DNA of 26,267 nt from an uncultured Clostridia bacterium (GTDB lineage: Bacteria > Bacillota > Clostridia > HGM11327), in NCBI GenBank assembly GCA_905210525.1, contig CAJLXE010000001.1, positions 1 through 26,267 of the forward strand, written 5' to 3'. Below are positions 7,570 to 14,127 of this stretch, piece by piece (the first letter of the stretch is position 1; every line of letters begins with the position of its first letter). Position numbers and translations under genes: made by a program. A model generated the notes under the pieces. The model was not told the DNA's origin. It worked only from the letters and a program-made list of their open reading frames with translations, and did not search any database.

Positions 7570-8355
7570 TCAGACATAACGCAGTATTTTCACCCAAATT
7601 CTGCCTTTTCTGCTTTCTCCGCTTACCGACTTCAATATTATTTTACCCTTTCCCCGCAATGATATTACATCATTTTCCTTTACATTTTGTGACGGCGTAC
7701 CGATTATTCTGTGATTCAGGCTTACAAGCTGCTTTTCGACTGCCGATTTTGCCGTTTCTCTCGACAGTCTGAATCCCTCGGCTATAACGCAGTCCAATCT
7801 CAGTGAAGCAACCGTTGCATTTATTTCCTCGATTTTGACTTCGGGAATCCTCACCTCATCAAAGGACGCACGTTTTACACTTACGTTCTGTCTGCCTATT
7901 TTAGTGAAATTTTGTTCTATATAACCGGCAATATCTTTCATTACAAACACAAAGCATTCGTTCCCGAACACAAGAATATCCCCCACCGCGTCTCGCTCGA
8001 TGCCAAGCCCCATAATGCTTCCCAATATGTCTCTGTGCCCGACCTCGGCGGCATACTTCACCGAAAGTACAGTGAACGGCAATTCATCTTCATCAATTTC
8101 ATAATTTTCATCGGGTAAAAGAATGGCTACGCAGCGTTCTGCACTGTCGTAGCCACCAAATAACCTGCAATGTGAATCAAGAAGATGAAAAACGGATTCA
8201 CAGTACGCCTGTTCCTGCTGTGTGAGAAAAAATGTTGACGTAGGACAATATCTTTTTATACACATTGCGTCCAGATCAAGAAGCCTTCTCCCCAACAGCG
8301 CCTCTTCTTTGCTATTCGCAAGAAGCTCCGTTTTCTTCTGTCTTTCTTTATTCAT
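7570..8355 (-). CDS. ylmH: YlmH-type S4 domain RNA-binding protein
   Basis: A 261-residue cytosolic protein. The N-terminal half carries the YlmH-specific fold (QQEQAYCESVFHLLD, and VGHRDILGSIMGLGIERDAVGDI at about 106-128, the most typical family signature). The C-terminal S4 RNA-binding domain covers about residues 185-245, starting LDCVIAEGFRLSRETAK. The family is linked to ribosome function in Firmicutes and in most relatives sits in the cell-division cluster before divIVA. Here it is instead the last gene of an ABC transporter operon. The ATG at 8355 lies one base after the ABC gene's TGA (TGACATG) and lacks a clear ribosome binding site, so translation is probably coupled to the ABC gene. 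An upstream reading frame to 8430 exists but lies wholly inside that gene and is not needed. No terminator is visible before the PBP promoters. Confidence 0.9.
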   Translation of the reverse strand: MNKERQKKTELLANSKEEALLGRRLLDLDAMCIKRYCPTSTFFLTQQEQAYCESVFHLLDSHCRLFGGYDSAERCVAILLPDENYEIDEDELPFTVLSVKYAAEVGHRDILGSIMGLGIERDAVGDILVFGNECFVFVMKDIAGYIEQNFTKIGRQNVSVKRASFDEVRIPEVKIEEINATVASLRLDCVIAEGFRLSRETAKSAVEKQLVSLNHRIIGTPSQNVKENDVISLRGKGKIILKSVSGESRKGRIWVKILRYV

Positions 8356-8356
8356 G

Positions 8357-10579
8357 TCAATTAGCCAATATCTCGGAAACCGTATCCGTTTTTCCCTTTC
8401 TCTTCGCCATAGTACGCTGAGCCATAACAAGGCTGTAATAAATACCTTTCTTCTTCAGAAGCTCGTCATGCGTACCCATTTCAACAATCTTACCTTTATC
8501 CATAACAAACAGTCTGTTTGCATTCTTGAGCGTCGAAAGTCTGTGCGCAATGGCAAATGTTGTTCTTCCTTCAATAAGTCTCTGCAAAGCCTCCTGTATC
8601 TGAGCCTCTGTTTCAACGTCAAGGGCTGACGTTGCCTCATCAAGTATCAATATGGCAGGGTCACTGAGAATAGCTCTTGCAATCGCAATTCTCTGCTTTT
8701 CGCCTCCGGAGAAGTTGCTTCCGCCCTCGGCAACCCACGTATCATAACCGTCCGGAAGGTTGATTATAAACTCGTGAGCATTAGCAATTTTTGCGGCTCT
8801 TATTACTTCCTCGCGCGTTGCGTCCGGCTTTGAATATCTTAGGTTTTCAAACAGCGGACCGCTGAACAGGAAGTTTTCCTGAAGAACTACACCTATCTGG
8901 CTCTTAAGAGAGCTTTGCTGTATGTCTCTTATATCCTTGCCGTCTATTTTTATGCTTCCCTCGTTTACATCATAGAAACGACATATCAGGTTAGTAAGCG
9001 TACTCTTTCCCGAACCGGATCTTCCTACAAGACCTATCATCTCACCCTTTTTAACAGTGAAGTTGATGTCATTCAAAACGTGGTCGTATGAATTGTAACC
9101 AAAGCTTACTCCCTCAAATTCAATGTTGCCGTCGATCTTGTGCTCGGTGCTTGTGGTCTGATCTCTGATTTCAGGCACCTGGTTGAGTATCTCGTAAACA
9201 CGCTGAACGGATATCATTGAGTTTGCAATTTCTCTGGGCATTGTAATGAGCTGGTTAAGCGGAGCATAGAACTTCTGCACTATTGTATTGAACGCAACAA
9301 GCTCGCCGAGCGTCATTGTGTTGCCGATAATCGCAAGGCTTCCGAAGAAATATATTGCATACTGACCGAGATACAATATTATCGAAGTAAGCGGTCCGAA
9401 CCATTCTACAAGAATCTGGCTCTTTATATCCTGATCGGCAAGATTTCTTGCGAGTCTGCGGAAAGCCTCCGTTACTCTCTTCTCCGTACCAAACACCTTA
9501 ACCACTCTTATACCGCTTACAACGTCATGAAGTTGAGAGTTCGCGTTATCGCTTGCAATACGGAGTCCCTTGAACACCTTCTTCATAAATTTACTCCATG
9601 CCACTCTCTGTATATAGAACGCAAGCGGCGTCGGAAGCATTATAACAAGCGCCAGCTTCCAGTTCATCTGCAGCATAAGCACGGAAGCGACTATAAACAG
9701 GAATAAAGCTTTTATAAGGTTTACGGATATGAGTCTTATAAAGTTGAGTATGGCGTTTGTGTCCGAGAATGTACGGTTCATAATATCGCCCGGGGTAGAA
9801 TTGGTAACATATCCTACCGACAGGCTCTGAACCTTATCGAATATTTCTTTTCTGAGCCTTTTAATAAATCTCTGAGTAAAGTTATTATCGGATATAGCCG
9901 CAATAATATTAAGTAAAAATGCGCCGATACCAAGACCCACAACTATAAGCATATATCTTAAAAACTGCTCTTTTGTACCGTTTCCGCCAAAGCATTCGTC
10001 AACTATCTTCTGATAATATTCTACTTCCTTGAGCGAAAGCACTGTTGTTATAAGATATATAACAAGCGAAATAACCATAAATATCATATACGGCTTCGCC
10101 ATAACCATTATCTGTTTTATCGCATTACCTTTTTTACTGCACTTCGGACAAAGATTGGTTCCTCTTATAAGGATACGTCCGCATACCGGACAGGTTTTAT
10201 CATTGTCGTTATTGTAGAGCTTTACAGGCTGATTTGCCGCCATCTGATTCAGAATCTGCACAATATATCCGAATCTTACAACGTTTGTCATGGAAAAACG
10301 CGCTATAATAGTAACTCTGCCGTCCACAGTCGCTTTTATAAATGCATTTCCAACCATCGGTTTAAGCAGAAAATCCTTGCAGTCCGCTATGTATTCGACT
10401 CTTTCTATCTCTCCGTCCTGCACCGTAAGCCATTTATCCTCGCCGATTACAAACCAGCTCTCGTTTCTCCTCTGCCCGACAACGTCCATGCCTAAAGGCA
10501 CTGCGTATAATATTTCGGTCATAAGAGACTGCAAAACCTTAAGTTTTACCTTCTCAGGTAATTCATAATCAAGTTTCAT
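8357..10579 (-). CDS. ABC exporter half (membrane + ATPase), zinc-ribbon type
   Basis: A 740-residue half-transporter with an unusual front. Residues 1-125 form an extra cytosolic domain I do not recognise, followed by a zinc ribbon with Cys130, Cys133, Cys144 and Cys147 (CPVCG...CPKC). The type IV exporter membrane domain has about six spans (160-450). The ATPase has Walker A GRSGSGKS (519-526), Q-loop Gln567, signature FSGGE (623-627), Walker B ILILDEATSALD with catalytic Glu648, and H-loop His679, so it looks active. It forms a set with the DUF1854 gene upstream and the second ABC half before that; the two halves share the same plan and likely form a heterodimer. Its ribosome site AAAGGAGAG is 33 bases before the ATG, with a perfect hairpin between. 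A start closer to that site is excluded by an in-frame TAG. Substrate unknown. Confidence 0.9.
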   Translation of the reverse strand: MKLDYELPEKVKLKVLQSLMTEILYAVPLGMDVVGQRRNESWFVIGEDKWLTVQDGEIERVEYIADCKDFLLKPMVGNAFIKATVDGRVTIIARFSMTNVVRFGYIVQILNQMAANQPVKLYNNDNDKTCPVCGRILIRGTNLCPKCSKKGNAIKQIMVMAKPYMIFMVISLVIYLITTVLSLKEVEYYQKIVDECFGGNGTKEQFLRYMLIVVGLGIGAFLLNIIAAISDNNFTQRFIKRLRKEIFDKVQSLSVGYVTNSTPGDIMNRTFSDTNAILNFIRLISVNLIKALFLFIVASVLMLQMNWKLALVIMLPTPLAFYIQRVAWSKFMKKVFKGLRIASDNANSQLHDVVSGIRVVKVFGTEKRVTEAFRRLARNLADQDIKSQILVEWFGPLTSIILYLGQYAIYFFGSLAIIGNTMTLGELVAFNTIVQKFYAPLNQLITMPREIANSMISVQRVYEILNQVPEIRDQTTSTEHKIDGNIEFEGVSFGYNSYDHVLNDINFTVKKGEMIGLVGRSGSGKSTLTNLICRFYDVNEGSIKIDGKDIRDIQQSSLKSQIGVVLQENFLFSGPLFENLRYSKPDATREEVIRAAKIANAHEFIINLPDGYDTWVAEGGSNFSGGEKQRIAIARAILSDPAILILDEATSALDVETEAQIQEALQRLIEGRTTFAIAHRLSTLKNANRLFVMDKGKIVEMGTHDELLKKKGIYYSLVMAQRTMAKRKGKTDTVSEILAN

Positions 10580-10594
10580 AATGATCTAATCAGA

Positions 10595-10621
10595 CCTTTG
10601 CCAACGCAAAGGCTCTCCTTT
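10595..10621 (-). promoter_or_regulatory. Hairpin separating ribosome site from ABC start
   Basis: On the minus strand AAAGGAGAG (10613-10621) is followed directly by CCTTTGC-GTTG-GCAAAGG (10606-10612 paired with 10595-10601), then 15 bases, then the ATG at 10579. The hairpin may bring the site nearer to the start codon or regulate translation. Its 3' arm itself holds AAAGG, a possible second ribosome site hidden by folding. Confidence 0.5.
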
Positions 10622-10637
10622 CAAATGTTAAACGCAG

Positions 10638-11192
10638 TTACATGAACATTTCGATCTTTTTTCTGTCCTTGGAATCCAGTTCCGAAAATTTGGGAATCTG
10701 GAATCTGTTTCCGTCAACATCGTAAATCATTACTTTGTCGCCGGAACCGACCTGCAAAACCGTACCTCTGCCGAGATACGTTGTGAACTTGCACTGTCCC
10801 TTATCGGTATCCACAACCCAGTATCTGTAACCGAATTCTTCGCGTATGGATACAACCTTTTTTACCGACGGCGCAAAATAACGCAGTTCAAGATATTTAT
10901 CCAATATTTTTCTTGTTATGTCGTCAAATTCGTTAAGGTCGCGGATTATACCGATTTCCTTTTTCTTGTTATTGCCTATTTCACGTACCTCGTCCTTATC
11001 GCTGTCGTCATCGTCTCTGACAGATATGTACTGATCCGGATTCGTGAAAGGGAAGGATCTGTGCAACTGAACGCACGGATAGTGTACTCCGTTCAGGTCC
11101 AGTGTAAGTATATGGCTTTCTGTTATATTGAATTTAGCTGTTTTTGGGTCTATGAATTCGATTTCAACCGAATCTATAATGCTTTCACTCAT
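10638..11192 (-). CDS. DUF1854 family protein
   Basis: A 184-residue soluble protein matching my memory of the DUF1854 family: FPFTNPDQYISVRD near residue 47, an EIGIIRDLNEFD stretch, RYFAPSVKKVVSIREEFGYRYW (about 104-125) and a C-terminal DVDGNRFQIPKFSELD (153-168). The insert of Asp, Lys and Glu between about 58 and 78 is charged and probably a loop. In proteobacteria such proteins occur beside ABC transporters in cyanophycin gene clusters; there is no cyanophycin gene in this window. Here it sits between two ABC halves with 19 bases on one side and 58 on the other. It has a strong ribosome site AAGGAG 7 bases before the ATG, which suggests high expression relative to the next gene. The fixed setting argues for a regulatory or structural partner of the transporter. 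Its molecular role is unknown to me. Confidence 0.82.
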   Translation of the reverse strand: MSESIIDSVEIEFIDPKTAKFNITESHILTLDLNGVHYPCVQLHRSFPFTNPDQYISVRDDDDSDKDEVREIGNNKKKEIGIIRDLNEFDDITRKILDKYLELRYFAPSVKKVVSIREEFGYRYWVVDTDKGQCKFTTYLGRGTVLQVGSGDKVMIYDVDGNRFQIPKFSELDSKDRKKIEMFM

Positions 11193-11211
11193 GATATATC
11201 TCCTTATTTAA

Positions 11212-13533
11212 TCAAACGCCCTTTGTCTTAAGCGCCTCTGCCTGTTTAAGCATAAGTCTGTAATATACGCCTTTATTTTTAACAAGCTCGCTGTGTGTAC
11301 CCATTTCGGTTATTTCGCCATCCTCGATAACTATAAGTCTGTCTGCATTTCTGAGTGTTGACAGTCTGTGTGCAATGGCAAGCGTTGTTCTGCCGTTTGT
11401 AAGATTATCGAGCGCGTCCTGAATACTCATTTCCGTTTCGGTATCAAGTGCCGCGGTAGCCTCATCAAGAATAAGTATCCTCGGATTTACAAGTATGGCT
11501 CTGGCAATCGAAATTCTCTGTCTTTCGCCGCCGGACATACATCTGTAACCCGCACCTATCTTGGTGTCGTAACCTTCGGGCATAGCTTCTATAAAGTCAT
11601 GCGCCTTTGCAATCTTGGCAGCCGCAATAACGTCCTCGCGTTTTGCTTCCGGATTTGCAAATGCTATGTTTTCAAGCACAGTGCCCTGGAATATGTATGT
11701 ATCCTGAGATACAAGCGCAATATTGTCGCGCATTGTTCTCGTTGCGATGTCCTTTATGTTGTAGCCGTCTATCGAAATAGAGCCCTCGTCAACATCGTAC
11801 ATTCTTGTGATAAGATTTATAAGAGTGGATTTTCCTGCACCGGAATGACCGACAATGCCTATCATTTCTCCCGATTTTATATCTGCGTTAAGATTTTTGA
11901 GTATAGTGAGATTAGGTTCATATCCGAAACTTACGTTCTTTATGTCGATATCGCCTTTTACTTTATCTATGACCACAGGATTTCTGGATTCTTTGACATC
12001 CGGTTCGGCGTCTATAAGATCGTACATTCTGCGTGCGGAATTCATTGCGTTTCTCCACCATTCCATAAAGCTGGAGAATGACTGAATAGGCGTAAGCATC
12101 ATGCCGAAGTAAGAGAGAGTACTTGCCAGAATACCGTATGACATTGCCGTACTTCCGTTAACAATGTCCATACCGCTTATAAGCCATATCGCATACGTTA
12201 CAAGACTTATTACCAATCCGTATATAGGATTGAGAAGATTTACCGTATAGCAAAGCTTGTAGTTTATCTTGAAACATTTTTCATTTATTTTATCAAATCT
12301 GCTGATTTCATTTTTCTCTTTACCGAAAGCCTTTACGACCTTCACGCCGCGCAAACTGTCGCTTACGTTTGAAGTCAGTTTTGCGCCTATGTTCCATGCT
12401 TTCTGGTACATTCTCCACATATATCTGTTTGTGACTTTGAGAATAACTACGATAACGAAAGCCGGGAATGCGGCAAGAAGTATTATCTTCCAGTTAAGAG
12501 TTATAAGCATGGTGATTCCGCCGACAAACTGAATTATGCTCATCAATGCAAACGGAATACCGCTTATAAAGAATCGTGCAATAGCGGTTGTGTCGTTGTT
12601 TATGTTGTTCATTATTCCGCCGATGCTGTTTTTTGTAAGAAACTTCATGGACATAGACTGGAACGACTTGAAAATATCCAGTTTAAGGTCGTACATCATG
12701 TTTTGCGCCATAATGTTCATATTTATGTTGCATATAACGATAAATACTGTATATAAAATATATGTAGCAACTATAATTCCGACTATAAGACCTGCCTTGC
12801 CGTACCACCAGCCGCCCGTTTCGGGATTAAGTCCCTTATCGAAAAGAATCGTACCGGACATATACGGCTGCACAAGCCCCAACGCGCTGGAAAGAAGTAT
12901 CATTATAATCGCAATTATAATGTTCTTTTTATATTTCGGAATCATCTTCAGCAAACGCTTGAACGTGGATTTTCTGTTTGTGCACTTGGCGCAAACCTTA
13001 AGATCCTTGTTGATGTACATCATACCGCATTTAGGGCAGTATGCTTCATCATTTTTGTCTTTGAACTCTGCGAAATTGAGCGCACCGTCTCTCTTTATTT
13101 TCTCTATTGCATGAGATATCTTGGCAACATCCGCAACGCAGGCGTTCGTGTAAGCCGTAATTGCTTGCGGCTCTTTTGTTTCATCTTCAAACTTAATATA
13201 CAGTTCTCCCGAAGCAACCAGATTGACAAGTCTCAATTCTTTTATGTCGCTCAGTTTGTATTCGAGATACGCTTTCTTTTTGCAAGGAATATTACTTTTT
13301 TGCTCGGCCGGTTTCCCTTTTTTTAAAACAAATCCGTTATATACCTTACTTACTGTCTTATCATACTCCACTGTCAGAAACGCGATTTTGTCGATACAAA
13401 GGAATACATATGTATCTCCGAATCCGCCGTCGAGAGTTCTGTCACAGCAGGCGGTAAGTAAGACGCTCTCCGGTCTCATGCCTTCCCTTACCAATATATC
13501 TACAATATATGGTGAGAAGAGTTCTGTTTCCAT
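11212..13533 (-). CDS. ABC exporter half (membrane + ATPase), zinc-ribbon type
   Basis: First gene of the operon, 773 residues. Residues 1-160 form an N-terminal cytosolic domain of mixed strand character, different in sequence from that of the partner half, ending in a zinc ribbon with Cys166, Cys169, Cys181 and Cys184. The membrane domain (about 200-490) has six likely spans. The ATPase carries Walker A GHSGAGKS (562-569), signature MSGGE (666-670), ILILDEATAALD with Glu691, and His722. Both halves therefore keep the catalytic glutamate, unlike many Firmicutes heterodimeric exporters in which one site is degenerate. The ATG follows AAGGG by 6-7 bases. Transcription probably starts upstream of a structured leader (13534-13864), with a possible second -10 box at 13590-13595. 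The substrate is unknown; the family includes lipid, peptide and drug exporters. Confidence 0.9.
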   Translation of the reverse strand: METELFSPYIVDILVREGMRPESVLLTACCDRTLDGGFGDTYVFLCIDKIAFLTVEYDKTVSKVYNGFVLKKGKPAEQKSNIPCKKKAYLEYKLSDIKELRLVNLVASGELYIKFEDETKEPQAITAYTNACVADVAKISHAIEKIKRDGALNFAEFKDKNDEAYCPKCGMMYINKDLKVCAKCTNRKSTFKRLLKMIPKYKKNIIIAIIMILLSSALGLVQPYMSGTILFDKGLNPETGGWWYGKAGLIVGIIVATYILYTVFIVICNINMNIMAQNMMYDLKLDIFKSFQSMSMKFLTKNSIGGIMNNINNDTTAIARFFISGIPFALMSIIQFVGGITMLITLNWKIILLAAFPAFVIVVILKVTNRYMWRMYQKAWNIGAKLTSNVSDSLRGVKVVKAFGKEKNEISRFDKINEKCFKINYKLCYTVNLLNPIYGLVISLVTYAIWLISGMDIVNGSTAMSYGILASTLSYFGMMLTPIQSFSSFMEWWRNAMNSARRMYDLIDAEPDVKESRNPVVIDKVKGDIDIKNVSFGYEPNLTILKNLNADIKSGEMIGIVGHSGAGKSTLINLITRMYDVDEGSISIDGYNIKDIATRTMRDNIALVSQDTYIFQGTVLENIAFANPEAKREDVIAAAKIAKAHDFIEAMPEGYDTKIGAGYRCMSGGERQRISIARAILVNPRILILDEATAALDTETEMSIQDALDNLTNGRTTLAIAHRLSTLRNADRLIVIEDGEITEMGTHSELVKNKGVYYRLMLKQAEALKTKGV

Positions 13534-13864
13534 AGCACACCCTTAGGATTTATTTTCATTTCTTACGGCAATATGACAATTTTTGCAGTATTATACCCAA
13601 AAATTTACGGCAATACCGATTACGGGAGCAAAGCAAGCAAAACAACAAGGGGGGTTGTAATCAACCATGCTCACTGTTTGGCATCACTTTCACAGTGGAC
13701 AGTAAAGATTCTGTTCCGGAAACTCCGTAATAAAACCGTTACTCAAACAACACCCGCGTTTTGTATCGGATATTGTTTCATATCCGCCGCCGAATGATAA
13801 AATAAATCTGCTCCTTTCATAATTGCCGTACCTGTAATACGGTTCGGCTTTGCCACTCTCGGGC
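13534..13864 (-). other. Structured 5' leader of the ABC-DUF1854 operon
   Basis: This stretch holds no convincing gene. Read as RNA on the minus strand it contains several perfect hairpins: CCGTA with TACGG around a 7-base loop, CGGATAT-GAAACA-ATATCCG, CACTGT with ACAGTG, and GGTTG-ATTA-CAACC. A ribosome-site-like AAAGGAGC (around 13813-13820) has no ATG at the right distance; only tiny frames of 12-25 codons follow. An 11-base repeat (TTACGGCAATA) occurs at 13563-13573 and 13605-13615. I could not match it to a known riboswitch class. Confidence 0.45.
13563..13615. repeat. Paired 11-base repeat around a -10 box
   Basis: TTACGGCAATA occurs at 13563-13573 and 13605-13615, exactly 42 bases apart, or four helical turns. 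Between the copies lies a minus-strand TATAAT (13590-13595) without a good -35 box. This is the layout of a regulated proximal promoter for the ABC operon. Confidence 0.45.
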
Positions 13865-13870
13865 GGTTGC

Positions 13871-13899
13871 ATTATAACACAAAACACACCCCCTGTCAA
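13871..13899 (-). promoter_or_regulatory. Sigma-A promoter of the ABC-DUF1854 operon
   Basis: Consensus TTGACA (13894-13899) and TATAAT (13871-13876) are 17 bases apart on the minus strand. It lies about 330 bases before the first ABC gene, which implies a long leader. Confidence 0.8.
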
Positions 13900-13948
13900 T
13901 ACAAAATACCGTAATTTAACAATTTTTTTCATGCTTATTTTTAGACAT

Positions 13949-13971
13949 AAAAAAACAGACTTTTCCGTCTG
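13949..13971 (-). terminator. Second terminator-like hairpin after GH95
   Basis: On the minus strand CAGAC-GGAAAA-GTCTG is followed by seven T. It lies about 100 bases beyond the main GH95 terminator and 50 bases before the ABC operon promoter, so it may protect the latter from read-through. An upstream CAGACT (near 13984-13989) could pair with its 3' arm instead, so a second fold is possible. Confidence 0.55.
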
Positions 13972-14058
13972 CAAATGTACTGTTTTTGCAGTCTGTGATA
14001 TATTAGACACGCAGTTAACAATGCATACATTACTCGCAAAATCAACCTTTTCCGTTCC

Positions 14059-14099
14059 AAAACGCAAAAGCGGAAACGGTATTTTCATACCGCTTCCGC
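14059..14099 (-). terminator. Terminator of the GH95 gene
   Basis: A 13-base-pair stem (14070-14082 with 14087-14099, one G-U pair) closed by a GAAA tetraloop is followed on the minus strand by TTTTGCGTTTT. It begins 28 bases after the GH95 stop codon. Confidence 0.85.
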
Positions 14100-14127
14100 C
14101 TTTATAATCAAACCCGTCAGGTACTTC

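Noticed and set aside
8357..13533. A degenerate ATPase site in one of the two ABC halves, common in Firmicutes heterodimers.
   Set aside because: Both halves have a complete Walker A, signature, catalytic Glu and H-loop His.
13573..13797. A 74-codon plus-strand frame in the ABC operon leader.
   Set aside because: No ribosome site, no recognisable family, and it lies antisense to hairpins and the repeat pair.
13690..14088. A 132-codon minus-strand frame, with an 80-residue sub-frame from an ATG near 13932 starting like a signal peptide (MKKIVKLRYFVLTGG).
   Set aside because: The consensus -35 and -10 boxes of the ABC operon lie inside it, a terminator stands just before the ATG, and there is no ribosome binding site. 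The signal-peptide look comes from promoter bases.
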